Positions 44,440-57,625 of a stretch of DNA of 64,000 nucleotides are shown piece after piece. This DNA comes from Sciurus carolinensis. Its lineage: Eukaryota > Chordata > Mammalia > Rodentia > Sciuridae. The translations under genes and the position numbers were made by a program. The number at the start of each line of letters is the position of its first letter. Position 1 is the stretch's first letter. The notes beneath the pieces are model-generated. The model saw nothing but the letters and a program-made list of their open reading frames with translations. It was not told where the DNA came from and searched no databases. The DNA is taken from the NCBI RefSeq assembly GCF_902686445.1, contig NC_062213.1:55377268-55441267 (forward strand). The letters are read 5' to 3'.

Positions 44440-45200
44440 GACTGCAGTGCGTACCTTTTTTTCCTCCCTGATTCATTTCAAAGAGGAAGACCGAGATGGC
44501 ATTGCTCCAGCCACTTCCCTCTGGCATATCTTAGCATTGCTTAGCATGTGTGGCAGTGGAGGTGGTACAGGAACTGTCTCTGGCTATGTAAAAGGACCAA
44601 TGAGAGCCAGCTTTTTGGGACCAGATAAGACGATATCAGTGTAGCCTCCTGTCCTTCCCAGAGACAATGGCCTGAAGAGTTGTCATTTCACGATACTTTA
44701 TCATGTAGCAGTGGCGTCATTCTGGTATCCTGTGGGTCCCTGGGGTTGCTGGACCTCACTTGACCAGTCAGAGAGAGCGCTGGTACTTGTATCCAAAGGC
44801 ACCTGCAGGCAGGACAGTAGCTTGAACCCAACATCTTGTCTACTGCTTTGGGCTGCCCAGGTTTCTCTCTGGAGTCATCTGAGAGTGTAGTCCTGACTCA
44901 TCCATGTGGCCCAGTGTTGTGGCAAGGACTCATAGCACAGAGAACCACCAGTGCTTTCGCGGTGCATTGCTGAAAACTGTCATAATCTTAACATTTCTAA
45001 GGTGGCCACTGAGCCATACTTCATACTCTTGTATTTGAGTTTGGTTGCATTGGTCACTGATTTTGAAGGTCTGCAAGTTCCTGCTAAATTAGGGAACATT
45101 CAAGTTCCCAAAGGAAAAGAAAAGCAGCTTCAGTACAAGATGACATTTAGTTGAAGGGCACAGGCCTCAGCCTCTGCAAGATGCTGGCTAGTGGGTCTGA
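44440..45200. other. Moderate-GC block of unknown nature
   Basis: This stretch is GC-richer than its neighbours and reads like worn coding or old repeat sequence, with a short open frame at 44447-44644. I do not recognise a protein or a family. Confidence 0.3.
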
Positions 45201-46455
45201 ATGAAAGAATGAGAACCATGTTTATCCTTCCTTTTTTATGACTTCTCCTTCATTTTGACTCTGCATTTCCCCAGGGCAATGCCAATAGGATGAAGCTCAC
45301 TGACACTGTTGTTTAATGCTAGGATCTTACATAGGTCAAGCTGTTGCTTTGGTCTTTTGAACTTAAAATCACTTTTAATAGTGAAAACAACAATAAAGTG
45401 GGACCATTTGTTTTTAAAAATTTATTTAGTGATCTGGCATTTATGAGGTACCCATCAGGCAAAATGCTTCATGTCCTGAGAATAAGGTTTAACCCCTTCC
45501 TTCAAGTGTTGAAAGTTGGGTGGGTAGGAAGTGAAGTGTAAAGAAGCAATAATAATGGTGCGTGATCGATACTGTCTTCACAATATAGTAGAACAATGTA
45601 ACGAATACAGTGATTTCAGAGCGTTTAAAATCATGTTTCAGAGATTTCTGAGAGTTAAGCATGTTAATTTGCTTGAACTAGACATGTCATAGCTGGTGGA
45701 ACTTTCTGAGATCAATTTATATTCCTGTGTATTCTCTCAGATTCATAATATTCATTTGAAACCATGATTGATTGTAATGGTCATATAGCCTGTGGAAATT
45801 GAGAAATTTCTAGAACAGGTTCTTCCACACTGCAAGTCTTAATCCCCCAGTGGTTTGGAAATTGATTTAATGAGTCATGAACAGCACTCTTTAATTAATA
45901 GGACAGACTAGAATGTCCTCTGTATAAGGATCAGCATTGTCTCTTGATGTTTTCATTTCAGTCCTATACTTACGTATAAGTGTAGACTGTGCAAAAAATT
46001 ATTTCTTACTGTGGTTTATTGTCAAAAAAAGTTGGGAAGCTGCATGTTCTATGTTACAAAGAGGTAATATGATATATGATAAATTAAGATGCCCTCATCA
46101 GAAAGTCAAAGATCCACTTTCTAAACTCAACTGCACTACCCTGAGAACCTAAGAAAATCTCCCCTCTCTGATCACCAGCTTCTTATTCTGAAAAACAAAC
46201 AGCTGTTAATCACTCCTCTCTGGAAATAGTCACAAAGGTCAATGTGAGTATAGTTCTGGGATGAGGTGACATTTTAACTGACCTTGTAAGACTTTTAACA
46301 AAGCAGGAGGAATTGCCTATATCTGAGTGTGACTTGTGGTTGCAGAAGTTGTCCAGTCTCTCCTCCCACCTCTCCCCAGAGTATATGCTCCTACTGCCTC
46401 TTCTGGAGATCTGTTTTCCACTTTATGTAAATGAGTTAAGAATATTCAGTGTGGA
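45201..46455. other. AT-rich intronic DNA with no recognised feature
   Basis: No gene or named repeat recognised. Confidence 0.4.
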
Positions 46456-46456
46456 G

Positions 46457-46583
46457 CTAGGGTTGTGGCTCAGTGTTAGAGCACTTGCCTGGCATGTGTG
46501 GGACACCGGGTTTGATCCTCAGCACTGCATATAAATAAATAAATGAAATGAAAGTCCATTGAAAACTAAAAAAAAAAAAAAAT
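46457..46583 (+). repeat. ID-type SINE with extended tail
   Basis: GAGCTAGGGTTGTGGCTCAG, then GAGCACTTGCCTGGCATGTG, GGTTTGATCCTCAGCAC and an AAATAAATAAATGAAATG tail with TCCATTGAAAACTA, then poly-A. It is the same subfamily as the antisense copy at 9668-9815. Confidence 0.93.
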
Positions 46584-46689
46584 TAAAGCAAAGAATACTC
46601 AGTGCACTGCACAGATAAAGCATTGCCTCTTACTCTAAGAGATACATTTTCTAATAACCACATTTCATGTTTTGTTACATATTTAGTTC

Positions 46690-46800
46690 ATGTTTAGTTG
46701 CAGTTTGCCAAATACTTTTAAATGTAGCATTTCATTTTATCATACCAAAATCTTTGGTATACCCTTATCCCATTTTACAGAGAAGGCTCCCTGATATTCT
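46690..46800 (-). repeat. MIR fragment, antisense
   Basis: TAGCATTTCATTTTATCATAC and CTTATCCCATTTTACAGAG are reversed MIR core words. Confidence 0.6.
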
Positions 46801-47359
46801 GTGAATTGTAGGGCAAAAACAAGATCAGGTTAGCTGAAAGAACAAAGAAGAAACTCTGGAGGCAGATTAATTTGAAGGAAGGGAAATAATAAAACAAAGC
46901 TACATGGCAAGGTGGGAGCAGGGTGCAGGGGTTCAGAGTGACGGTGAGGCAGAGAAAGAAACTTGGGCTGCCTCCTGAGGAATTTACTTCCTCCTGAAGC
47001 ATCCGTTCCTCTTAAGAGGGCCTGCAGCCAAGGGAGGTTCTCCTGGCTCTGAAGGTGAGTCAGACAACTTTATCCTGGCCGGTTCTAGCAGAATTTTTCC
47101 TTTGTGATTTCAGATGGTGGAGCCCTATGAGTCAGGACTCTGGGACTTTGGGGAGATGCAATTCCTGTCATGACCACAGGGTGATGCAGTAACCCTAAAT
47201 ACAGCTACTGGGCACCTAGAAAACAAATTCTGTGGAAGGCTAATAGTTAACCATCAATTCTGAAAGACCCCTAGAAAACCCAAAGGGCTGATAATTATTT
47301 ATGTGCTCCTTTCCATATCTGATTCCTCACTCTGTCAGTTTCTGGATTCTCTGCATTCT
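46801..47359. other. Intronic DNA with no recognised feature
   Basis: No gene or named repeat recognised. Confidence 0.4.
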
Positions 47360-47530
47360 GAAATTGGCATGGCAACTCCAGTATCTCTGTGACCTTAAGC
47401 AAATCACTTTGGCTTCTCTCAGCCCCCCCATTTCCTCATCTGTAAAATATGGATGATAGTGGCAACCATTCTGTGGGCTCTTAGGAGGATAACGTGCAAG
47501 GACATGTGTAGAGCAATAAATGTTAGCCAC
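47360..47530 (+). repeat. MIR SINE (old)
   Basis: CTGTGACCTTAAGCAAATCA, then CATTTCCTCATCTGTAAAAT and GAGCAATAAATGTTAGCC follow the sense MIR order. Confidence 0.88.
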
Positions 47531-48574
47531 TAATCTGTGCTCACCTTTTCATCTGTTTGACACTGACTGAATGGGAAATTTTAGAAGTCTGGCTTTGGTG
47601 TAGAGAGAGTGCTTGCCTCCCTCCTTCCTTCATCCTGATCCCACATTGGCTGAACTGGTGCCCCTGTGGCTCAGGATAACTCTGGACCGCTCAGCTAGGC
47701 TGTGCTTCTTTAGGGTGGACCCCAGAGGCCCTTTAAGATGCACCGAGTGAAAATAGCAATGACAGTGACAGAAACTGGGGTGCACAAGGAAACCTGACTC
47801 AGGACTCAGCCTTTCTCATTTTTACTTATTTCAGATGTCTTGACCATGAACATTTTTACCTGTATATTGGGAAGAATCTCAAGCCAGAGCAGAAAGTGCC
47901 GAGTTAACACAAGGTGCTTCAGTAACAGCTGTCCAGCAGTAAGCAGTGGACTCATCGTTCAGCACACTGTGCATTTTCAATCTTTCAGAACCAAAAAGCA
48001 GTGAATCCCTTTAAATTGTGAATGATTGCTCCAAAAAGAAAACAAACCGATAAAACCCTCCCAAATAAGTGTGTTGCCAGTCTCTACACTGAGTTAATTC
48101 CTAACCCATTAATTTTGAGCAGAGAGTGCCTCTCTCACGAAGCATTGCTCCAGAAACAGACCCACTGTTGAACTGCTGGCAACTGCTAGGAGTATGGGGC
48201 TGGGAAGACCAGCTTGGGGTTGACCACTCAATTTTACTGGGATGACGCAGCATTGTCAGCCAGGGCAGGCGAGCTGATTGGCTCATAGAGAGGACAAAGG
48301 GAAAAGAAGAGGGATGTGTAGGTCTTTAGTGACACATGGTCTTAGAATAGCCAGCCTTGTGGTATTTAGGACTTCAGCATTGGAGTTCCAAGGACTTCCA
48401 GTATCATCTGGCCCAGCCTCAACCTTTCCACATTAGAGAACTACTCCATCTTATCTACAAATGTACAGGTGTCCCTAAAGATGAGATGCATTTCTAGAAT
48501 AGTCTGATTAAGAAAACACGGAATGACTAGGGATTTCTGCTAATTCGGGAATCTATTTGTTGTTATAGAAATCA
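47531..48574. other. Intronic DNA with no recognised feature
   Basis: No gene or named repeat recognised. Confidence 0.4.
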
Positions 48575-49270
48575 CTTTAAATCAATCTTACTAAGGTATA
48601 GTTCACAAAATAAAAAGAACCCATTTTTAGCATACATTTCAGTGAATTTTAACTGTGTCTCCACCTGAATAACCCCTTTAATCAAGGCCAGCACCCCTTG
48701 TGCCAGACAGCATTCATAGGTACCCCCACCCTAAACAGTCCACCACTGATCTGACTTCCATCAGAGTCATGAGTGGTGTTAAAGTTTGCCTATTGTAGAA
48801 CTTCAAGTCCATGGAATCATAACAGCATTATATTGGGGGTACGGAATACCAAGTGTTGTCAACAGGAGCTCTCCTTCTTGCTGGTGGAAATATAAAATGT
48901 ATAACTACTCTGTAAAAAAGAGTTTGGCAGTTTCTTACAAAGTTAAATATACACTTACCATATGACCCAGCAATTCTACTCTTGGGTATGTATTTACCTA
49001 AGAGATAAGAAAACACATGCCCACAGAAAGACTTGTAGACAAATGTTCATAGCAGCTTTATTCATTATCACCCCAAACTGGAAACAACCCAAATGTCCAT
49101 CAACAGACAAATGAATAAACAAGTTGTGGTATATTCATACAGCAGAACACTACACTAAAAGGGAAAGAACTACTGGTACACAAAACAATGAATGAATCTC
49201 AAAAATGTTATGCTGTGGGGAAAGAATCCAGACATGAAAGAATATATTCTGTGTTACCCTGTTGATGAAA
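48575..49270 (+). mobile_element. Old L1-derived sequence
   Basis: The right part (48840-49260) has classic old L1 ORF2-end words: ACCATATGACCCAGCAATTC, CATAGCAGCTTTATTCATTA and CCCAAATGTCCATCAACAG. The left part (ACTAAGGTATAGTTCACAAA, then CCATGGAATCAT) is similar to L1 3'UTR wording and may be a second fragment. Confidence 0.8.
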
Positions 49271-49429
49271 ATCTTTTTTGTTATGTTTTTATTTACTCAT
49301 CACCACAGCATTAAGCCACAGTGCATACAGGTGGGAGATGTTTGATCTGTACTTGGCATACATTTAAATCACTTATTACTTGGCACTAACCTCACACCCT
49401 GAAAACCCAGAATTACTGATCTCTTTTAG

Positions 49430-49520
49430 TCCTCTCATTTTACAAATAAAGGGAGTAAGGGGAAGCCCACAGAGGTAAGGTGACATTTATCAGGCTGCAG
49501 GTCTAAGTGGACCTCTTGAC
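49430..49520 (-). repeat. MIR fragment, antisense
   Basis: CTCATTTTACAAATAAAGGG and CACAGAGGTAAGGTGACATT follow the reversed MIR core. Confidence 0.65.
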
Positions 49521-50737
49521 CCTGAAAGAGCCATCAGAGCCTCTGCCAAGAGGTGTGGGTTCCCATGAGACAGACTGAGGCAGCACGCGTAATATGGCAC
49601 CAAGTAATTAGACCCTCTCCATCTTTCAGGGATAAGGATCTACTCTGGAGAACACAGAGAACACACAGAGAGAGGTATACATATTTAAAATGCATACCTA
49701 AAGATCTTATTTGCCTAAGAAAAGGCAATGTGATACTGACCCCAGGCTGCTTAGGTGGTAATGTGCCTTCTGGAATGTACCCTTAATTGGACTTTTTCCT
49801 AAGCATGCCATGGAATACTTCAAAATCAGTTCTACACCATCAGTGATCATCCTTTCAGTTCTTGTATCAGTCTAGATTCTGTCAGGAAAATAGAATCTAC
49901 TCCATATATCCCAAATATGAACTAGATTAAAAATTGGATTCAGGCTCATTGATGGAAGGGTGAGCAGAGAAGAGAGATCAGGGAGACCAGCTTATAGTCC
50001 AAAGCAGTTGGTCTCAGTTAGTCTGGAAGCTGCTCAAAGGTAAAAGAATGCCTAGAAAGTTCTGTGCAACTGTTGGAGCCCACAACTCCAACTTAGGTGA
50101 TCCTAAGGAGCTTGTCTGAATGCTTCCGTGCATCTTACATCAGGCTTATGTGAGAGCCTGTGAGTCTGCTGCGATTGCCTGGAGTGTCACCTCCTCCTGA
50201 GACTGTTGTTAAGTGTTAAATGAGGTAGATGTGTGGAAGTTCCAGTCAATGGTGCCCTCCCTTCACCCTTCCTCAATCCTCTCAGCTGCTTGATATGAAG
50301 AGGACTATTCTAGACCAGAAGTCAGCTGGCATTGGCTCTGGTGTTCCACAGAAGTGCTTTCCATTAAGGATGAATTTTCAGCTGTTGCTCCATGCGTTTG
50401 CGGACATTCCAGCTCTGTGAACATCTGTTAGAGCCTTGAGGAGAAGCCAGGGTTGGAACACAGATGGGCTGTTCATACTTGGCTGCTGTGACTCTGACAG
50501 CAGTTTTGCTTGGTTTGGCTTCCTTGGGCGAGCTTGGACGGGTGCAGCAAACTGGGTGTTGTTTATTTAGCTATTTTTTCATGTTCTCCTTCTCCCATGG
50601 CTTGCTTTCCTTTAGTATAACAGCAAGTGGTCTGTCTACAGACAAAGGATTGGTTTCTAGTGGATACAGTGAGGGCACTTTAAAAAGTTCTAAACTGTCC
50701 TTTAAGGGGCCTCACCCTTGATGCAAGAATGACCTTG
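49521..50737. other. Intronic DNA with no recognised feature
   Basis: Part of 49865-50060 resembles an old mammalian repeat that I cannot name; no gene evidence. Confidence 0.4.
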
Positions 50738-50846
50738 GGGGCTGGGAATGTGGCTCAGTGGCTCAATGGTAGACCACTTGCCTTGCATGCACAAGGCTGT
50801 GGGTTTGATCCACAGCACTGCAAAAAAAAAAAAAAAAAAAAAAAAA
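50738..50846 (+). repeat. ID SINE with poly-A tail
   Basis: GGGGGCTGGGAATGTGGCTC, a short internal duplication (GTGGCTCAATGG), GCATGCACAAGGCTGTGGG and about 25 A. Confidence 0.94.
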
Positions 50847-53280
50847 GACATCTTTTGACCTACGTAGACAGAAACCACTCTGTTTCATTAAAGTTGAGAT
50901 ATCCTGTTAACGTGCTTTTCTTCTCCAAAATTAATCAAGTAATATTAGTCAAGTCAAATCGTTTTTAAAGAAATGTTTTTTAAAAATAACAAAACAATTT
51001 TTAACTTGGAAATTAATAAAAATAAAGCATCCCTCCTCAATATTTCTCTATTTTCTTCACTGATTTCATTATCTATTCCTCTCTCCCCCAAATAATGTTA
51101 TTCAGGTTCTTTTATGATCTGTTTTCCACTGTCTCAATCAAGTACCAGCAAAGAGGTAGAGGGGCTGGGGAATGTGGTAGGAGTGGCACAGAATCCTAGG
51201 AGCTAACCACCAGGGAGGGCAGTTACTATCACCACCACCCCATCAAGCCTAACAGGCAAATGGAGTTTCAAGAACCCAGAGGGTTATCAGAACTTTCAAA
51301 GTTCAGCTGTAGGGGAGGTCACCCAACAGAACTGGCAGCTTTGGAAGGAGAAAGGTAGCAACCACTGACCTGTGGCTAGGCAAAATCAGAGCCAGGAGGC
51401 TCTGATTTCCCGTCTCTTGTGGCCCCACCCGATTCTGTCACTGCCTCTTGTCCACTAAATCCAACCAGAAACCCATGGCAGGGGACTTGTGGATGCCTTG
51501 TGGGAAGATCAATTTCTTGGGGCACTACGCATGGTGCAGAAGGGAACAGGGTGGCCTGTGGGGTTGAGTAGGGTATATCAGTAATTCCCATCATGGATGG
51601 GAAGTTTCCATGTCAAAGAAGCTTTTCACACAACTTCACTCTTAAGACCACTTAACACTCAGTTGTACAGAATCAACTTAACCACCACCACCCCCATTGT
51701 CAGCTTTGAGGTTCTTTCTAATTTTTCTCATAGGTATTTTGAATTATTCTTAGGATAGATCTCTAAAAGTTGAATTGGGTCAAAGTTATAGGCAATTCCA
51801 AAGGTTTTTAATCTGCTTTGCCCCCAAATTTAGAGATGACAGGTATCTATGCATGAGTAGTGATGGGCACAGAGCTCTGACAGGTTAGGGTTAAATGCAA
51901 TAGTAAATGTGAAATGTGTTGTTCAAAGAGAAGAGGTAGAGGAGAAAGAGAACTACTTCTCTGTGGTTTGGGAAGAGCTTCCATCCCAGAAACAGTTTAC
52001 AGTCTTCCCACTGTCTCTAAGTATGTTTCTAAGTCCTCATTTGCAACTGTCTGCAGATCAACGGGAACTTCCTCTAGCTATCCCTATAGACTGCAGTGCT
52101 ACACAAAGGCCTTCTAATTGCTTATGTTAATCACCCAAGTCATCAATTAGATAATGATTTTTCCTGTAGCAAAGTTTCTGTTCTCTTTTGGTAGACCTGC
52201 ACTCTCTTTATGTAGTTACTGGTGCAGGGTATATAACATTGGAAAAGAAATGTACCATGGATAAAGAGAAAAACATCTACAATTCAGGCAATCAACATGA
52301 GCCTCCCCTTTTCACTTACAGCTAAGAAAGGTGAAGAAGCCTTAATTGTGCTAGGAAATGTCAAATTCTACAGAATAGTAAGTTTTTGGCAAACATGTTT
52401 GAATACAGATCAAGGTGAATTTCACAAAATGTTTAAATAGATTAAGATGTCACAGATGTGGCTCATCTCCGCAGGCCCCAAAACACAAATTTCCCAAGAC
52501 TGAACACAGCAAATGCCTGTTGAGCTAGATACTATGTTGAGCACCAAGATAAGACTGTTGGGCAATAAATCAGGGATCCTACTCCCAAAGAACTTCCCAT
52601 GCTTAACCAATATCTCTAGTACTTACCTATCCCAATATGCCTCTTTAAAACTCAACAAAAGAAAAAAAGAAAAGAGGAGGCAAAGCTCATTGTGGTTCTT
52701 TACATCCATTACTTAATTTTCTTTAGCCCACCCATCTTTAAAGCCTTAAGCAGGGAACCCAAAGAAGTAACATGTGTAACTGAGGAGGGGATAAATAATT
52801 GCACTTGATATTTGTCCTAATTCCAGGGGACTTAGAGAAAAAGATGCAGGATATGTCAGCAATATACTGATTTGGGGGAGGATACTGGTCAGCTTCCTGT
52901 ATGTTAGAATCTGATACCTACACTTGAAGTAATGAATGATAACCAAGGAAAGGAGTTGTATCAATGACATTGATTTTTCTATAACCAGGACCAAGCTTTA
53001 CTACTTATCAGTTTAAAAAAATAAATGTTTCACGATTACTGCAGACAAGGAAAAAGTAACTTATAAGTGATACTTGTTTAGGCACAAAACTACAACTGTG
53101 ATTATAATTTCCTAAAACAATCACCAATTGGAGACCTTTAAAGATTCCTACAATATAGAAGGAATTTGGCTTTATCTTGTGTAATACCATTATTATGCAA
53201 GACTTTGTCTATTCAACTCATTTGTAAGAGCTGTCAAATGGCAGTACCTAAATCTTGCAACTTTTTAGAATCTTGTTTTT
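50847..53280. other. Intronic DNA with no recognised feature
   Basis: About 2.4 kb without a gene or a repeat I can name. Confidence 0.4.
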
Positions 53281-53289
53281 CCACCATTG

Positions 53290-54880
53290 ACATGGAAAAA
53301 GGTTGCTTGCCCATTTTCCCCCACTCCCTTAAGGCAATTATATCACTTTCTCTGGTTTCCTCAAGCCTCATAGACAGCCTCTCTCTGCCCTCAGCTTTGA
53401 CCTTACTTTCTACCTCACTGAAAAATCAGAAGCACTCATCGAAGAATGCTCCCCACACCTTGCACCAAATTGGCAAACTAACTGCATCTAAATCCTCCTT
53501 TTCCTGTGAAGAATGTCCTGTCTCATCCAAGGCAGTCATGGGCACCTCTTTCATCGTCTGCAAAATTCAACCATTATCTCCACTGCACTATCGATTTCTC
53601 CTCGTCTTTGCAATCATTCCCAGTCACATAAGAACTCACTTCAGTATCCTTCATCTCCCACATCCTCCCTTTTCTGCTCATAGGTCAGCAAAATTTCTGG
53701 AAAAAGTTGGCATCTACTCCCTTCATTGCTTAAATGCCCCTTATTTTCCAGTCCATGCCAGCCTGACCTCTATCCCCACTCCTCTACGAAATCTGCCACA
53801 GTCTGGGGCTGCCAATAGCCTCCAAAGTGCTGAATCCAAGGGATGCTCCCCAGTCTTTTCAACACTGTCGGTCACATCTTCCTTCCTGAAATGCTTTCTT
53901 CTGTTTATGCTTTTAACACCATCCTGACTACTCCTCGCTCTGGCTGTTGCTTTTCATTCTCTAACTTGGAACAGCACATTCAGCAGTGTCTAGGGTGTTC
54001 TGATCATCTTCAGCTGCACTTGCCCTAGAGAATCTCCTCTGGACCCAAGTTGCAAAATGCTCCTTCAGCTCCTGATTCTAAATTCCTGTCTCTAGCCCTG
54101 ACTTTCCTGAGCTCCAGTGTCCTAGTTGCTACCTCCTTTTGAGATATACATAATATAAATATAAAATATAAAAAATAGGAATGTCAAATTTAACATATCC
54201 AAAACAGAACCACAGTTCATCCAGTTGTTCAAACCTAAAACATGAAAGTCATCTGTAATACCATGCCTTTGATTATTCCTCATATACGATCCAAAATATG
54301 TTCTGGGAGTGTGCACTTTTCTCCATCTTCAGGACTCAAATCTTCTAAGTCACCCTCTTCTCTAACCTGTAATAGCAATCACCCTGGTGCCCTTATTTGC
54401 TCTCTCCCAAAAAATAGACTAATTTTTTTTAAAAAACCTAAACAATGTAGTGTTACTCTCCTCCTTTCAGTAACTTTTCTTTCAGAATAAAATCCAAATT
54501 TCTTACCCTCACCTACAAAGCCCTCCAAGATCTAGTATAACTACCTCTCCACTGCCTCCTCCTGCACTTCCCTCTAAATACACTATCCTTTCTCCCCACC
54601 CACTGTTGCTGAGCTGTTTCCTGTCTTCAAGCCTTGGAAAAGTCTAGCTCTTAGCATGACTGTTCCTACTCCAGCTGTGAAGTACCAGCTCAAAGGTCAC
54701 CTGGTAGAGGCCTTGGACTGCATCTGAAACAGTCATCAAATATTATAATACGTTGCTTTGCCACTACAATTTCATTTCCCGAAGAGCAGCCTCTTTTTTT
54801 TTTTTCTTCCTGTTCTCTATCCCCATCACCTGGACTATTTCTTGCCAAACAAATATTTAGTTCAATGAATGAAAGAATGC
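53290..54880 (+). mobile_element. L2 LINE remnant (long)
   Basis: Pyrimidine-rich sense L2 wording runs through: TCAGCTTTGACCTTACTTTC, CCACTGCACTATCGATTTC, CTCCTGATTCTAAATTCC, TTTAACATATCCAAAACAG, CTTTCAGAATAAAATCC, CTCAAAGGTCACCTGG and CAATGAATGAAAGAATG near the end. The 253-residue open frame at 53166-53927 is Ser/Leu/Pro-rich chance coding in it. Confidence 0.75.
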
Positions 54881-55860
54881 TGTCAGCAAAAAGGTTAGAA
54901 ATAAATCAAAAAGCATTTTCATGTATTATGACTTCATATCCAGAAAGATATTTGGACAATAGGGTACCTGTAATTTTGATTTGAGTCTTTAATTCCCTTA
55001 AGTGGAAGATATTTTCTATAATATAGCTTTATATTATCTATTTTGTCCACTTGAAAAATGGACAAAATTCATTTGTTCATTAATATTGTTAATTTATATG
55101 CTATAAACCAAATAATGCTTTGAAGAAAAAATCCTTTTGTGGACTTTGGGTTTGGGGTGAGATTTAAATCCCCCTTTTGACTCATCTTACATCCCATGTA
55201 TTTAGCGTCATGGCCCAAGGAAATCAGGGAAGCAGAAAATTGCAAACTGTCTGCTTAGAATGAACACAGGACTCACGAGGATCCTGTAAGGGCTTCTGAC
55301 TTATGCCTTTGCTCTCGGCTTCTTCACATCCCTCCAATGGCTCCAGCTCCAGCTTCTTCAGCTCAACCCTGCACGTTGCAGGAGGAACATCACTGAGCAT
55401 CAAGGGGCTGCACAGAAAACAGTGAGGTCACTGTGCATTGAATGCCAGCCACCTTGTAGAGCCTCTGGTATACATTGTACCAATGAGCTCATGAAACCCA
55501 CAGAAACTGGTGGGCTTCTTCCATGGCCAAGAATCTGCTCAGGCTGCAGCAACATGCTGCTACACTTTGCCCTCTGTTTGCCATGCTAAAAGTAGTCCTG
55601 CTCTAACTAACACTTGTTAGTTCTGGAAGATTCCTTGTGGTTCTTCAATTCAGAAACCTAGAGAAAGTCATCAGTGGGAGTGCCTGTCTTGGTCAGTCAT
55701 CTGGATCAGTAGTAGCCAGATGAGTCGTCTTCTATGCAAGTGAATGGTTGCCTTGTTGAATAAGGGGATGATGGTGGGAACCACAAGTACATGGCAGCAG
55801 AAGTTCTAGTAGAAAGAAGCCAAGCTACATCCATCCCATCGGTTCAGGGAAGGGGTCACC
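54881..55860. other. Intronic DNA with no recognised feature
   Basis: No gene or named repeat recognised. Confidence 0.4.
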
Positions 55861-56045
55861 CCTGCTATGTTTGTTGGCCACGGTAGGCTTACTGTTGGAG
55901 CAACCCATTTCCAAACCTCAGCACCTAAACACAATAAGGATTTGTTTATTTTTCATGCCACAATCCAATTGGGTCAGTGGGAGTAGTGAGAGTAGTGAGT
56001 CCTCTGCCCCCACATAGCCCTTCAGGGACCCAGGCTCCCTCCTTA
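55861..56045. repeat. Old interspersed repeat fragment, family not named
   Basis: CAGCACCTAAACACAATAAG and CCACAATCCAATTGGGTCAG resemble a common mammalian repeat, possibly the family at 13.66 kb. Confidence 0.4.
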
Positions 56046-56047
56046 TA

Positions 56048-56548
56048 TGCAGGGACTCTTAACCTGCAGTCACAGGTGCCCACAGGGTATATAGAATTTA
56101 TGGGCAGGGTCTATGACTTGGATAAGGAGGAAAACATATCCTTACTCTTTTCTTAAATATAATTTAACATTTCCTGCAATTGTGATTGAAGGCATCAAGC
56201 CATAATAATCTTAGCACTACCTGTAACTTTAATACCAGCAGAAATCATGACTATTCCATATTGCATTACAATTTTAGTAGATAATGTGAAATATCATTTA
56301 TGCTTAACACTACTCTAAAATCATAGTTATTATTAGACCTACTTCAAGATCTTGTTATTTAATCAGTGAATTAGAGAGTGCATATATTATCACAAAATAT
56401 TTTTAACATTTTTATAACTGTATTTCAATATACTTGTTTTTCTTTTAATTCTATGTATTTTATTTTAAATTTAAAAGCATTATTTTAAGAAGGGGTCTGT
56501 AGTTGCACCAGACAGTTCATGAGAAGCAAAAAATGAAGAACCCCTGAT
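56048..56548. mobile_element. Probable non-autonomous DNA transposon
   Basis: The ends are inverted: CAGGGACTCTTAACC at the left and AGAACCCCTG at the right. Internal words (ACTTTAATACCAGCAGAAAT, GTTATTATTAGACCTAC, GTATTTCAATATACTTG) match a mammalian hAT-like element I remember. A target duplication is not evident. Confidence 0.55.
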
Positions 56549-56934
56549 CAATGGTTCTGCTGTCCCCTAAATCCTTGTGTGTTCTCTGTATCTGGTTAGT
56601 GGAGCAGATTGAAGGTGACATTGGGAAATAGGTTACGTTTGAGGCTTAGAAGGAATGTGTCATCCCTTCCACATTGCATCAGCATAGTTCAATCACATGA
56701 CCCTCTTGGCTGCAAGGGAGGCTGAGAAATGAGGTTTGGCTATGTGACTAGGAGGAAAAGATACTTGGACTTGGTGAGATACAGAAGTGACTCTCACCTT
56801 ATTCATGGGAACAGTCTGCAAAGAGACAGCATCCCAATGAGATGGGGCTCCCTGGAGAAACTAATTCCCTATCAAATTCATTCCAGGAGGCATACCATAA
56901 TACTAGAATAGCTGTTGTTAGATAATGATTATGC

Positions 56935-57110
56935 CTGTCTGTGTTCTGCTGATTCCTCCCTTGACTTCATTTAATTCTCATAGTAACCTATGAGATTAGT
57001 ACTATTGTTGTTTATATCTTATAAATAAGAGCACTGTGGACTTGAGAAATAAATCTAAAATGATGTCCCAAAATCACTGTGCTGCACAACCACTGTGCGG
57101 TACTAATAAG
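56935..57110 (-). repeat. MIR SINE (old, diverged), antisense
   Basis: TTTAATTCTCATAGTAACC and GATTAGTACTATTGTTGTT, then CCCAAAATCACTGTGCTGC, follow the reversed MIR order. Confidence 0.6.
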
Positions 57111-57149
57111 ACCCTCATTGAAGAACATAGACTTTCATACTGGTGGGAA

Positions 57150-57348
57150 AGATGGACTGTAGAGTCAGACTTTCTGGATTCATATCCCAGCTTTGCCAGA
57201 ACCTAGATCATTGACTGGGAAGTTCTTACTGAAGCTCTATATGCGTCTGTAGAACAGATTAATTATAGCATACCCCTTTTAGGATTAGCTGATAGCAATG
57301 CTTAGAACAGCATTTGGCACCTACCAGTGCATGCAAGCCACTGTTATG
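57150..57348 (+). repeat. MIR SINE (old)
   Basis: GTAGAGTCAGACTTTCTGG, CATATCCCAGCTTTGCCAG and AGAACAGCATTTGGCACC follow the sense MIR order. It lies about 280 bases before the zinc-finger exon. Confidence 0.78.
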
Positions 57349-57625
57349 ACAGCCTAAGTGCCATTGTGACCATCTTTGTGAACATGATCTGAAATACTCG
57401 AGCAGCACTCAGTTCTCATGAAGAATTTGGGGAAATATTTGAGGTCACCAAGTTACTCACCAGCCCAGGATGGTTCTAGAATGGTTGCTGCTAAGGTACA
57501 GTCAAGAGCGTGGAGAGCTGTAACTTTTCTAAAGGGGTTGGGGGAGTATTGAGTGTTGGATGACAGAAGGCAAACATTGATGAGTTAGTTTTCATTTTAA
57601 AGTTAGCTTTCTCTCCCCTTCCTAG

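Larger units (their letters stand above)
43543..57625 (+). other. ZNF704: ZNF704 intron between window exons 2 and 3 (14,083 bases)
   Basis: The intron starts GTGGGT and ends CTTCCTAG, falling between codons. It contains MIR copies, two ID SINEs, an old L1 3' end near 48.6-49.3 kb, a long L2 (53.3-54.9 kb) and a probable DNA transposon (56.05-56.55 kb). The 253-residue open frame beginning at 53166 lies in the L2 and is not a gene. Confidence 0.85.

Noticed and set aside
53166..53927. 253-codon open frame on the + strand, the longest in the window
   Set aside because: It lies in and beside L2-like pyrimidine-rich sequence, has low-complexity Ser/Leu/Pro wording, no domain and no splice context.
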